From SAR202 cluster bacterium Io17-Chloro-G4 (GTDB lineage: Bacteria > Chloroflexota > Dehalococcoidia > Lucifugimonadales > UBA3495), in contig MUCR01000062.1 in assembly GCA_002816455.1 (NCBI GenBank), forward strand, positions 1-40,461: 40,461 bases of DNA, in the 5' to 3' direction. Each line of letters starts with the position of its first letter. The first letter of the stretch is position 1. The notes below the pieces were generated by a model that ran no database searches, was not told where the DNA came from, and was given only the letters and a program-made list of their open reading frames with translations. The translations under genes and the position numbers were made by a program. Shown here piece by piece: positions 16,451-24,165 of the stretch.

Positions 16451-17836
16451 ATGCGACGCAGCAAGATTAGCGAGATTCTTGACCGTCAGCAGGCTGGTGA
16501 TGAGGTGCTGGTCCAGGGTTGGGTCAAGACCAAGAGGTCATCCAAGTCTGTTTCCTTTATCCAAGTCAATGATGGGTCCACCCTTCAGGACCTCCAGATA
16601 GTCGCCGACCAAGCGTTGCCTTGTTTCGAGACGGCCGATTCCCTGACCACCGGTTGCAGCGTCAGCATTGTTGGGAAGGTAATGGACTCCCCTGGGAAAG
16701 GCCAAAAGTTCGAGATCCACGCCAGCGACATCGAACTTGTTGGCGGCTCCGACCCCGAGTCTTATCCATTACAAAAAAAGCGCCATACTCCCGAGTTTCT
16801 CAGGGAAATCGCCCACCTTAGACCCCGGACCAATACGTTTGGCGCCATGGCACGGGTTAGGAACGCCGTGGCCTTTTCTATCCACACCTTTTTCCAAGAG
16901 CGGGGCTTCAACTATATCCAGACACCCATCATCACAGCCAGTGACGCGGAAGGCGCCGGTTCAATGTTCAGGGTCACTACCCTGGACCTCGACCAGTTGC
17001 CCAAAACTGGGGACGCCGTAGATTACGAAGAGGACTTCTTCGGCAAGCCGACCTTCCTGACCGTAAGCGGGCAGCTCGAAGCCGAGATATTTGCTCAGGC
17101 GATGAGCGATGTGTATACCTTTGGCCCCACATTCAGGGCTGAGAACTCCAACACTTCGCGGCACTTGGCCGAGTTCTGGATGGTCGAGCCGGAAGTGGCT
17201 TTTTGCGACTTGGACGGCTTGGCCAGCCTGGCTGAAGAGTTTCTAAAATACGTTTTCAGCCACGTTCTAGACCGCTGTTCAGAAGACTTGGCTTTCTTTA
17301 ACCAGTGGTATGACCCCACCGTAATATCGACTCTTGAAGATATCGTCGGCTCCAGTTTCGAGCGCATAACCTATACCGAGGCGATCAACCTGCTCAAGAG
17401 TTCTGGCGAAAGTTTTGAGTTCCCGGTCGAATGGGGCTTGGACCTTCAGTCGGAACACGAGCGCTACCTTACTGAAAGCAAGATTGGGCGACCGGTGATA
17501 GTCACCGACTACCCTAAAGACATCAAAGCCTTCTACATGCGCTTAAACGACGACGGCGACACCGTGCGGGCCATGGATACCTTAGTCCCGAGAATAGGGG
17601 AGATCATCGGTGGCAGTCAGAGGGAAGAGCGCCGGGATGTGCTGTTGGCCAGGCTAAAAGAGTCGGGACTGTCCGAAAGCAGTTATTCTTGGTATTTGGA
17701 CCTGCGTAGCTACGGCACCGTGCCCCATGCCGGATTTGGCCTTGGGTTCGAGCGCACGGTGCAATTCGTCACCGGCGTCTCCAATATCCGCGATGTTATC
17801 CCCTTCCCGCGCACTCCCAAAAGCGCCGAGTTTTAA
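16451..17836 (+). CDS. asnS: Asparaginyl-tRNA synthetase
   Basis: Class IIb aminoacyl-tRNA synthetase that charges tRNA(Asn) with asparagine. An N-terminal OB-fold anticodon-binding domain (about 1-105, [11 protein letters not shown]...) is followed by the catalytic core with motif 2 [21 protein letters not shown] (from residue 228) and motif 3 [10 protein letters not shown] (from residue 428) ending in VIPFPR. The sequence [16 protein letters not shown] is the AsnRS version; AspRS differs here. AGGAGG ten bases before ATG 16451 and the promoter at 16399-16427 set the start; the open frame to 16361 is not used. The product is 461 residues, normal length. It sits alone between the higBA pair and the TPP-enzyme operon. 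Confidence 0.96.
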   Translation: MRRSKISEILDRQQAGDEVLVQGWVKTKRSSKSVSFIQVNDGSTLQDLQIVADQALPCFETADSLTTGCSVSIVGKVMDSPGKGQKFEIHASDIELVGGSDPESYPLQKKRHTPEFLREIAHLRPRTNTFGAMARVRNAVAFSIHTFFQERGFNYIQTPIITASDAEGAGSMFRVTTLDLDQLPKTGDAVDYEEDFFGKPTFLTVSGQLEAEIFAQAMSDVYTFGPTFRAENSNTSRHLAEFWMVEPEVAFCDLDGLASLAEEFLKYVFSHVLDRCSEDLAFFNQWYDPTVISTLEDIVGSSFERITYTEAINLLKSSGESFEFPVEWGLDLQSEHERYLTESKIGRPVIVTDYPKDIKAFYMRLNDDGDTVRAMDTLVPRIGEIIGGSQREERRDVLLARLKESGLSESSYSWYLDLRSYGTVPHAGFGLGFERTVQFVTGVSNIRDVIPFPRTPKSAEF

Positions 17837-17886
17837 ATTGGCGCATCTCCGGCGCATCAATGAAACTTCGGCACGCCGGTACTTTG

Positions 17887-17916
17887 TTGACGGTCAATCC
17901 GGAACCTCCATATAAT
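17887..17916 (+). promoter_or_regulatory. Promoter of the TPP decarboxylase operon
   Basis: -35 TTGACG (17887-17892), 18-base spacer, perfect -10 TATAAT (17911-17916). Start expected near 17923, giving a leader of about 70 bases to ATG 17991. The -35 overlaps the small palindrome TTGACGGTCAA. Confidence 0.65.
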
Positions 17917-17990
17917 ATGACGGTTCAACAGTGTCAACTCCCCTTTGCAATACTTGGTGACTACTTCCTATATGGGACACGAAGAGGACC

Positions 17991-18500
17991 ATGATGACTG
18001 TTTATGAATCAGTTTTGCACCCAACGTCGATCGTTGAAGAACTTAAGAAGAATAAATTCACTCATGTCGTCTGGCTTCCGGATAGCGAGACGAACTTCAT
18101 GTACCAGTTGCTGACCAATGAGCCGGATCTGGACTTGGTCCCGGTATGTAGGGAAGGTGAGACCATGGCCATTGCGGCCGGCTTGTGGGTCGGCGGCAAG
18201 AAACCGGTGGTCTTGATCCAGAACACGGGCATCTTCGAGTCCGGCGACTCCATCCGCGGTCTGGCGTTGGACGTCCATCAGCCGTTGGTCATGCTTATCG
18301 GTTACAGGGGTTGGAGCCGCCATGGATTGACCAACGACTCGGCTGCACGCTTCATAGAGCACATTCTCCATGCCTGGGGCATCACCTACTTTTTGATTGA
18401 AACCGACGATGACGCAGACCGGATAAGCTTGGCCGCCGAAGAGGCAGACCGTACCCAGAAACCAGTGGCGGTGCTGGTAGGCAGCGAATTCGGCGCCTAA
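17991..18500 (+). CDS. TPP-dependent decarboxylase, alpha (pyrimidine-binding) subunit, sulfopyruvate/phosphonopyruvate decarboxylase-like
   Basis: Resembles ComD, the alpha subunit of sulfopyruvate decarboxylase, and the N-terminal half of phosphonopyruvate decarboxylase. At 169 residues it is a stand-alone pyrimidine-binding domain. The catalytic Glu that activates thiamine diphosphate is expected in VPVCREGETMAIAAGLWVGGK, followed by the family stretch PVVLIQNTG, then the helix GDSIRGLALDVHQPLVMLIGYRG. The ribosome site GAAGAGG lies before two adjacent ATGs (17991, 17994); either may be used. The partner beta subunit follows after 38 bases. The complex would decarboxylate a 3-substituted pyruvate to an aldehyde; sulfopyruvate, phosphonopyruvate or another 2-oxo acid are all possible, since no other pathway genes are adjacent. 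Confidence 0.85.
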   Translation: MMTVYESVLHPTSIVEELKKNKFTHVVWLPDSETNFMYQLLTNEPDLDLVPVCREGETMAIAAGLWVGGKKPVVLIQNTGIFESGDSIRGLALDVHQPLVMLIGYRGWSRHGLTNDSAARFIEHILHAWGITYFLIETDDDADRISLAAEEADRTQKPVAVLVGSEFGA

Positions 18501-18538
18501 TTACTGCCGAGCAACGCGCAAAAAGGATAAATATAAAG

Positions 18539-19129
18539 GTGATTAATAACACCGACGCAGTCAGGCTGCTCGATAGCAAGCGCAACGGGGCGGTAATCGT
18601 CCCCACTATGAATGCAGGTAACGTTCGCATGGGCCTGCCCAGCGTCAGCACCCACGACGAGTTGGATTTCCCCTTGTCGGGTTGCATGGGCAAAGCGTCA
18701 TCCGTGGGATTGGGGTTGGCTTTGGCCCATCCCGAGCGGAAGATTATGGTACTGGACGGTGACGGGAGCCTGCTAATGAACCTGGGCACGATGGTCACCG
18801 TATCCAACAAGGCGCCGGATAACCTCATCCACTTCCTGTTCGACAACGGTATTTATGCGGTCACCGGCGGCCAACCGGTACCCGGAGCGGGCCAGGCCGA
18901 TTGGAAACTGTTGGCCGAAGGAGCAGGCTATGCCGCCACGTTCTCCTTTGACAACTTGGAAGACTTGACCACGAGCATTGACCAAGTGTTGGCCGCCAAG
19001 GGCCCGGTATTTGTCCATTTGGTTGTAGAGCCTGAAATAGATAACACCCCCGTCCAGTTCCGTGCGCCAGCACGCCGGACCGTGCATACGGCCATCAAGA
19101 AATTGCCCGAAGCCATCGGCAGAGGATAA
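18539..19129 (+). CDS. TPP-dependent decarboxylase, beta (diphosphate-binding) subunit
   Basis: ComE-like C-terminal TPP domain as a separate chain of 196 residues. The cofactor motif is intact: GDGS at 74-77 and, after the usual interval, DNG with N103, which together hold Mg(II) and the diphosphate. The segment GCMGKASSVGLGLALAHPERKIMVLDGDGS is characteristic of phosphonopyruvate/sulfopyruvate decarboxylases. The start is GTG 18539, 38 bases after the alpha subunit; the ribosome site (AAGGA) is a little distant. A stable hairpin follows at 19180-19205. A degenerate paralog of this subunit is encoded at 19714. Confidence 0.88.
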   Translation: MINNTDAVRLLDSKRNGAVIVPTMNAGNVRMGLPSVSTHDELDFPLSGCMGKASSVGLGLALAHPERKIMVLDGDGSLLMNLGTMVTVSNKAPDNLIHFLFDNGIYAVTGGQPVPGAGQADWKLLAEGAGYAATFSFDNLEDLTTSIDQVLAAKGPVFVHLVVEPEIDNTPVQFRAPARRTVHTAIKKLPEAIGRG

Positions 19130-19179
19130 GGAACTGCGTTCGGCTAAACAACGGACTCTGGAGGATAAGGGGCAATTAG

Positions 19180-19205
19180 CGAGGCAACGCGAAAACGTTG
19201 CCTCG
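19180..19205 (+). terminator. Hairpin after the beta subunit, possible terminator
   Basis: Perfect 10-base arms (CGAGGCAACG and complement) around a 6-base loop CGAAAA, 50 bases after the stop at 19129. No run of T follows, so strength as an intrinsic terminator is doubtful. Confidence 0.45.
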
Positions 19206-19224
19206 ACTTGTTAAAGGCCCCGTT

Positions 19225-19321
19225 GTTGGCGCCTTAGGCGCCAACACGTCATTCCGGCGGAGGCCGGAATCCAGAATATGGTGCAACCGAATGATTTCTT
19301 GGACACCGGCCTTCGCCGGTG
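19225..19321. repeat. Cluster of three palindromes (REP-like)
   Basis: Three hairpins in 97 bases: GTTGGCGCC-TTA-complement (19225-19245), ATTCCGGC-GGAG-GCCGGAAT (19251-19270) and CACCGGC-CTTC-GCCGGTG (19304-19321). The second, within GTCATTCCGGC...GGAATCCAG, and the third, within GGACACCGGCCTTCGCCGGTG, are of a kind found repeatedly between genes in many bacteria. They fill most of the 316-base gap before the next gene. Confidence 0.6.
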
Positions 19322-19355
19322 AGTCGGATTGTCACCGATATCTCTTCGTTCGAAA

Positions 19356-19384
19356 TTGATAGATCGCCAAATGTTCGGGATAAT
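19356..19384 (+). promoter_or_regulatory. Promoter for the membrane protein and TPP paralog
   Basis: -35 TTGATA (19356-19361), 17-base spacer, -10 GATAAT (19379-19384). Start near 19391, about 55 bases before ATG 19446. It makes the second half of this region a separate transcription unit from the alpha/beta decarboxylase genes. Confidence 0.55.
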
Positions 19385-19445
19385 GGAACGAAGCTGCAAA
19401 TCCGATTTAGCATAATACTGGATACAACAATTAGTTAATCTTCTA

Positions 19446-19706
19446 ATGTTGAAATTATTAGCGAAGGGCCTTTTCGGCAGATTTCTCAGTTACGGCGCTT
19501 TCACGTTGGGCTTCTGGCTGCTGTTCCAAGGATTTTCCCGCCCAGAGGCGGTCTTGTGCGTCTTGGGCGGGGCAGCGGTGCTCTTGGGAATGTATCTTAT
19601 GGTGCAAGCACGAAAATCAGAACACAGCTTTAGCCCGCCCTTAAATAACGACAATAATGTCGATTCGCCCATCGCTGAGAAAATACCGGAAACAGGTGAA
19701 AAGTAA
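19446..19706 (+). CDS. Small two-helix membrane protein, unknown function
   Basis: An 86-residue protein with no recognised family. Two hydrophobic helices are visible, roughly residues 14-31 (YGAFTLGFWLLFQGF) and 37-56 (VLCVLGGAAVLLGMYLMV), followed by a charged, probably cytoplasmic tail ending IPETGEK. The N-terminus is basic (KLLAKGLFGR). There is no clear ribosome site at ATG 19446, but the promoter at 19356-19384 leads into it and the next gene starts seven bases after its stop, so the two are probably one operon. A link between this membrane protein and the TPP paralog is suggested only by position. Confidence 0.6.
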   Translation: MLKLLAKGLFGRFLSYGAFTLGFWLLFQGFSRPEAVLCVLGGAAVLLGMYLMVQARKSEHSFSPPLNNDNNVDSPIAEKIPETGEK

Positions 19707-19713
19707 CAAGTTG

Positions 19714-20283
19714 ATGGACTCGCTAGAAGCAACTAGGGCTGTAAATTATCACCGTAAAAACGCATTGGTGGTGTCGACGTCGTCGGCATTGCGAGACTGG
19801 GTGCAGGTGTCTGAGCGCAGGGATTTGGATGTCGACCTCATGGACTGTATGGACCGCGCGCCGGCGGTAGGTTTGGGTTTGGCTTTGGCACGGCCGGAAA
19901 GCAAAGTCCTGGTTTTAGATTGCGATGCCACTTTGCGCACCGACTTGGGCGGTCTCGCCACGGTGGGGGAGTCGGCGCCGGAGAACTTGGTCCACCTGTT
20001 ATTTGAGGACGCTTCTTTCCGGTCCACTGGTGGGACGCCCATCAAGGGGCTGGACACAATAGATTATCAAGCCATGGCCCAAGGCGCTGGCTACGTAAAA
20101 ACCTACCAGTTCGACAAGCTAGAAGAGTTGGTTCTGGGCTTGGAAGACGTGATGGCCCAGTCGGGACCTATCTTTGTGTTGATCAAGGTGGTGCGGGAAG
20201 AAGAGCTACCGCCAATGCCCCAACGCAGCATGGCGGAGGGTTGGGCTACCGTGCGCCAGACACTACTTCCAGACGTGAGTTAG
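19714..20283 (+). CDS. Degenerate paralog of the TPP decarboxylase beta subunit
   Basis: Aligns along its whole length with the beta subunit at 18539 (shared PAVGLGLALARPESKVLVLD, APENLVHLLF, STGGTP, AQGAGYVKTYQFDKLEEL, GPIFVLIKVV). The cofactor motif is broken: GDGS is replaced by CDAT (70-73), and the Asn of DNG by Asp (EDA, D99). Binding of Mg(II)-thiamine diphosphate in the usual way is therefore unlikely. The frame is otherwise intact, which argues for a retained non-catalytic role, such as a regulatory or structural partner, rather than random decay. ATG 19714 matches the beta subunit's start; the frame extends upstream to 19657 inside the membrane-protein gene. No second alpha subunit accompanies it. 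It is convergent with the DtxR gene, 25 bases away. Confidence 0.75.
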   Translation: MDSLEATRAVNYHRKNALVVSTSSALRDWVQVSERRDLDVDLMDCMDRAPAVGLGLALARPESKVLVLDCDATLRTDLGGLATVGESAPENLVHLLFEDASFRSTGGTPIKGLDTIDYQAMAQGAGYVKTYQFDKLEELVLGLEDVMAQSGPIFVLIKVVREEELPPMPQRSMAEGWATVRQTLLPDVS

Positions 20284-20308
20284 CCGAGATTAGGCCAATC
20301 TTTCGGGG

Positions 20309-21061
20309 TTAATTCTGGTCGATAGTGCGGACCAGAATCTGCTGCGCCACGTTGTAGCCAATCGACACGTTTCCCAGTTGTGTGGCGAGCTCCAAAACTC
20401 CCAGGTATGGCGTGGCTTCCACCACGGTCACCTGGCATTCGGGAACAATCATTGAATCGGACAGGAACCGCAACAGTTGCGAATCTTCCTCCGGCACGCG
20501 GTCAACCATGTGTGCCATTCCAGGGGTAGCCTGGTCCAGCGTCACTGCGTTGGCTGGCATCCGGGGCTCGCCGGAGCCGGGAATTGGCCGTCCGTACGGA
20601 GAACGCTTGGGGTTGCCCAGCCGTTCCACCAACTTTTGCTCAAACTCTCTGGACATGCCGTGTTCTAATCTGTGAGCCTCATTGTGGGCTTGGTAAAGCT
20701 CCATGCCCAGCAGCCGAACCACCAGCCATTCTGCCAGCCTATGGCGGCGCGCAATGTCCTCCGCTCCCTCAAGACCTCTGCGAGTTAGCCTGATGCGTTT
20801 GTCGCCCCCGATCTCCACCAGAGTTTGACGTTGCATGCGGCGAATCATCCCCGCCACGGACGGCACCGAAGTTCCCAATCCTTCAGTGGTAGGAAGCTGC
20901 TTGAGAGTGTCTGTCAGTTGAGTGATGGTCGGGATTTCCGAGTCCTCCCAGAGCTTGTAAAGGCAGAGTAAGTAGTTCTCGGTCCCAGACGAAAGACGGT
21001 CGGAGCCGGGGTCACCGTCAACTATTACCGATTGGCCGGGGTCATTTTTTTGTCGGGGCAT
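20309..21061 (-). CDS. DtxR/MntR-family metal-dependent regulator
   Basis: Iron- or manganese-responsive regulator of 250 residues: winged helix (about 26-95), dimerisation and metal domain (100-160) and a C-terminal SH3/FeoA-like domain (about 185-250). By alignment with DtxR the ancillary site is intact (H107, E111, H126 for H79, E83, H98), and E133/H134 match E105/H106. C102 is replaced by H130 and M10 by N29, so the primary site differs from both DtxR and MntR. ATG 21061, with AGAGG six bases upstream, is preferred over TTG 21067. It stands next to a ferric importer (21244-25749), its probable target. No clear DtxR box was found by eye. Confidence 0.88.
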   Translation of the reverse strand: MPRQKNDPGQSVIVDGDPGSDRLSSGTENYLLCLYKLWEDSEIPTITQLTDTLKQLPTTEGLGTSVPSVAGMIRRMQRQTLVEIGGDKRIRLTRRGLEGAEDIARRHRLAEWLVVRLLGMELYQAHNEAHRLEHGMSREFEQKLVERLGNPKRSPYGRPIPGSGEPRMPANAVTLDQATPGMAHMVDRVPEEDSQLLRFLSDSMIVPECQVTVVEATPYLGVLELATQLGNVSIGYNVAQQILVRTIDQN

Positions 21062-21243
21062 CCACAACCTCTGTTACCGGGATCATAAAAAATGGGAATG
21101 AGGCAGGGACCTCAGGCCGAACGGGACCTGTCAAGTTTATTTTGGAAGGCCATCAAATGTTAGTGGCGATTTTGACTGAAGCGGTCCGCAGGGTCACATC
21201 GGTCAGAAAAGCAAACACCTAAACCCAGAGGCTTAACACTAAA

Positions 21244-22491
21244 TCAGTAAATCAAGGGCCTTTGGTCACTGAATGGCAGGAGATTATGACCGTGCCTTAA
21301 TGCCACACCTACCTTTTCACCGATGGCGAAGTCCGCAGTATGGGGAAGCAAGCAGCGGACAGTGTTGCCTGAAGGCAAGGCCACCCTATAGAGGTAAAAA
21401 GAGCCTCGAAACTCCCGTTCAACTACTACACCCGGCGGTTGATAAGCCCTTCCGTTGGTGTCCGGTCCTGGAGTATATGTAAAACAGTCCAGGCAGTCAG
21501 GCCGGACCATCACCTCGATCTCTTGTCCTGTTTCTGGCGCCACGGAGTCAGGCTCAGGTGCAACTCGGTTCCCGTTGTGAGAAGACTGTTGGTTGATTTG
21601 GAGCGGCACGACGGCCGATCTCGAGACTGTGCCCACTTCGGTCATCAGGTGACCGTCTTCCTGCCATGCGGGCAAAAAATCCACCATGCCGATAAATTGG
21701 GCGACGAAACGGGTGGCCGGGTGATGGAAAATTTCTTCGGGTGGACCGAATTGCTCGACCCTGCCCTGGTTCATCACGGCAATTACGTCACCAACAAATA
21801 GGGCCTCTTCTTGGTCGTGGGTAACGAACACCGTAGTGATGTGGCTGCTTCTTAGTATCTCCAACACGTCCCGGCGGACCTGTTCCCGCAACTTGGGGTC
21901 AAGGTTGGAGAACGGCTCGTCCAGCAACAGAATGTCGGGATTTGGCGCTAGCGCCCTGGCCAATGCGACTCGCTGCTGCTGGCCTCCGGATAGTTCGTAG
22001 GGCATTCGGTGCCTGAGGCCGGTAAGGCCAACTAGTTCCAAGACTTGGTCAACTTTTTCCTTCCGCTGGTCCGACCGTGGCAGTCCATAAGCGATATTCT
22101 GCTCGACTGTCATGTGGGGGAAGAGGGCGCCTTCTTGGAAGACCATTCCGACGCGGCGCTTTTCCGGAGGGAGCCCGTTGCCCACCTGGTCCACGATCTG
22201 TCCGTGCAGTGTAACGGTCCCGCCGTCGAGTTGGTCAAAGCCCGCTATGAGCCGCAAGGCAGTGGTCTTGCCGCAACCACTGGGGCCCACCAAGGCTAGA
22301 ATGTCGCCTTCGGCCACGGATAAATCCAATCCGTCCACAGCCTGCACATCGCCAAACCGTTTGACCAAGTCGGAGCAAACCAAGGCTGGCTTATCGATAG
22401 TCGCACACTTACCGCTCAGTCCATTTACCTGACGGGCCGGCTGGAACGCGGATTCGGCGTGCTGAGTAGTATGGGCGCCAGTGGGATTCAT
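21244..22491 (-). CDS. fbpC: Ferric iron ABC transporter ATPase, FbpC type
   Basis: ATPase of the FbpABC-type iron importer, in the CysA/PotA/FbpC group. Walker A GPSGCGKTT, Q-loop VFQEGALFPHMTV, signature LSGGQ, Walker B ILLLDEPFSNLD and H-loop VTHDQEEA are complete. The C-terminal third is a regulatory TOBE/OB-like domain (from about residue 290). A 40-residue N-terminal extension without recognised function precedes the ABC core. ATG 22491 is preferred to TTG 22503. The gene is divergent from the binding-protein and permease genes with a 530-base intergenic region, unlike the usual fbpABC operon order. Confidence 0.9.
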   Translation of the reverse strand: MNPTGAHTTQHAESAFQPARQVNGLSGKCATIDKPALVCSDLVKRFGDVQAVDGLDLSVAEGDILALVGPSGCGKTTALRLIAGFDQLDGGTVTLHGQIVDQVGNGLPPEKRRVGMVFQEGALFPHMTVEQNIAYGLPRSDQRKEKVDQVLELVGLTGLRHRMPYELSGGQQQRVALARALAPNPDILLLDEPFSNLDPKLREQVRRDVLEILRSSHITTVFVTHDQEEALFVGDVIAVMNQGRVEQFGPPEEIFHHPATRFVAQFIGMVDFLPAWQEDGHLMTEVGTVSRSAVVPLQINQQSSHNGNRVAPEPDSVAPETGQEIEVMVRPDCLDCFTYTPGPDTNGRAYQPPGVVVEREFRGSFYLYRVALPSGNTVRCLLPHTADFAIGEKVGVALRHGHNLLPFSDQRPLIY

Positions 22492-23023
22492 ATAATATCC
22501 CAACCCCTGATGATTCGTTTCAGACTCGCAAATTAAGCTAAATGCGGCGTCTTGAGTTTGGTTTCCACCTTGTCAACCTCTAAACGCTGCCCGCATCGCC
22601 CCAAAATTTGTTTGTGCTTTTAACTTTAGTATCAGTACACGAGCAAAGCACTAGTGTAGACGCATGTATCCCAGGTGTCAACACACGAAAGATAGGCTCA
22701 ATCTCATTTGAATGCGACTGTGCCGTGCGTGTCTGCTCAGATTGGATGGTCAAATTGTTCCGGCCGGAATTGATCGGTTTTCATAACATATTCCATGCAG
22801 GCTGGGTTACAAGATTATCGTTGACATCACACCAGCTTCGAGAGTATCCTCTTTGTCCAACAGAGGCCATGCATGTTTGTTGAATTAAGCATACCATTAT
22901 ATTAAAAAGTGTGTGAACGTTTGAGACTATTGGTTGACCTGTTTTCGATTAATAATTTTAGCGGGCCCAGTACTCATTAGGCACACGCTCGTGAGTGTTA
23001 TAGGGCTTTCAAAAGAGACGCCG
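22492..23023. other. Long AT-rich divergent intergenic region between fbpC and fbpA
   Basis: No convincing gene: a 91-codon frame at 22608-22883 has no ribosome site, no homology I recognise and unusual Cys-rich composition. The region holds a candidate rightward promoter (22821-22850) and probably the iron-regulated control sites. I could not find a clean 19-base DtxR/IdeR palindrome. Confidence 0.5.
22821..22850 (+). promoter_or_regulatory. Candidate fbpA promoter
   Basis: -35 TTGACA (22821-22826), 18-base spacer, -10 TATCCT (22845-22850). The leader to ATG 23024 would be about 165 bases. A TATATT further on (22898-22903) lacks a good -35. Confidence 0.4.
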
Positions 23024-24049
23024 ATGATGGTAAAGGGCCGCCGAGTCAATATGCCGAGTTTCGCCGTACTGGGAATGCTGGCAATTTCATGTCTAGTGGC
23101 AGCATGTGGAGGCAGCTCGGGCTCCAATACCCTGACCATATATTCAGGGCGGAGCGAATCGCTGGTCGCGCCGATTATCCAGCAATTCGGCGAGTCCTCA
23201 GGCGCCAACGTTCTAGTGAAATACGCCGATACCCCACAATTGGCGGCCACCTTATTGGAAGAGGGCGAGCGGACCCCGGCTGATGTGTTTTTCGCTCAAG
23301 ACCCGGGTGGATTGGGCGCCGTTGAACACATGCTCTCGCAATTGCCTGAAGACCTGCTGTCTCTGGCTCCGGAGTGGGCCAAGTCCCCGTCGGGACGCTG
23401 GATTGGCCTCTCGGGACGGGCCAGGACGGTGGTATACAACACTGAAAACCTCACCGAGGCCGACCTGCCCGACGACATATTTGATTTCGTGGACTCTAAG
23501 TGGCGGGGACGCATCGGCTGGGCCCCCACAAATGCTTCTTTTCAGACCATGGTTTCCGCCATGCGAGGCATCTGGGGTGATGACAAGACTCGCCAATGGA
23601 TCGAGGGTATAAAAGATAACGAGCCTAAGGCCTACCCAAAAAACACTCCCATCGTTGCTGCCGCCGCTTCGGGCGAGATCGACGTGGGCTTTGTGAACCA
23701 CTACTATTTGCACCGCTTTCTTGCCGAGGAAGGGGAGGGGTTCCAGGCCCGTAATTACCATCCCAGAGCCGGAGGGCCGGGGTCCATCATCATGGTGGCT
23801 GGCGCCGGGGTTCTGAGCAGTTCGGACAACGAGGTGCTGGCCCAGCGGTTCTTGAAGTTCTTGCTGTCTCCGCCGGCCCAGAGTTACTTCGCCCGCGAGA
23901 CATTTGAGTATCCCCTCATCAGCGGCATCCCGGCTCAAGGCGGCCAGGTGCCCATTTCCGAATTCGCCCATCCCGACGTGCCGGTAGCGGTACTGGCGGA
24001 CCTGGAAACCACCCAAGCCCTTCTCCGTTCTACCGGAATCTTGCCGTAA
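23024..24049 (+). CDS. fbpA: Ferric iron ABC transporter substrate-binding lipoprotein, FbpA type
   Basis: Binds Fe(III) outside the membrane and passes it to the permease. From ATG 23024 (341 residues) there is a basic N-region, hydrophobic segment and lipobox LVAAC, then the mature protein opening SNTLTIYSGRSESLVAPIIQQF, typical of the iron-binding family. The tyrosine pair Y227-Y228 (NHYYLHRF) corresponds to the two adjacent iron-ligand tyrosines of FbpA. TTG 22934 and GTG 22991 lie upstream in frame but would put extra residues before a good signal peptide. The permease gene follows after about 110 bases. Confidence 0.92.
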   Translation: MMVKGRRVNMPSFAVLGMLAISCLVAACGGSSGSNTLTIYSGRSESLVAPIIQQFGESSGANVLVKYADTPQLAATLLEEGERTPADVFFAQDPGGLGAVEHMLSQLPEDLLSLAPEWAKSPSGRWIGLSGRARTVVYNTENLTEADLPDDIFDFVDSKWRGRIGWAPTNASFQTMVSAMRGIWGDDKTRQWIEGIKDNEPKAYPKNTPIVAAAASGEIDVGFVNHYYLHRFLAEEGEGFQARNYHPRAGGPGSIIMVAGAGVLSSSDNEVLAQRFLKFLLSPPAQSYFARETFEYPLISGIPAQGGQVPISEFAHPDVPVAVLADLETTQALLRSTGILP

Positions 24050-24165
24050 ACCCTGGCCAGTCCAGTTCGGCTGGAATTCCGGCGGCTCCTTCGATTTTCT
24101 TTTCCCCACCCAACGGAGGGATCACGGCGATAAATTCCGCAACCGGTTCGTTTGGTCCGTTTGTC

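Noticed and set aside
22571-22576. TTGACA on the minus strand as fbpC promoter
   Set aside because: No acceptable -10 at 16-18 bases.
22608-22883. 91-codon open frame in the fbpC-fbpA gap
   Set aside because: No ribosome site, atypical composition, overlaps the likely promoter region.
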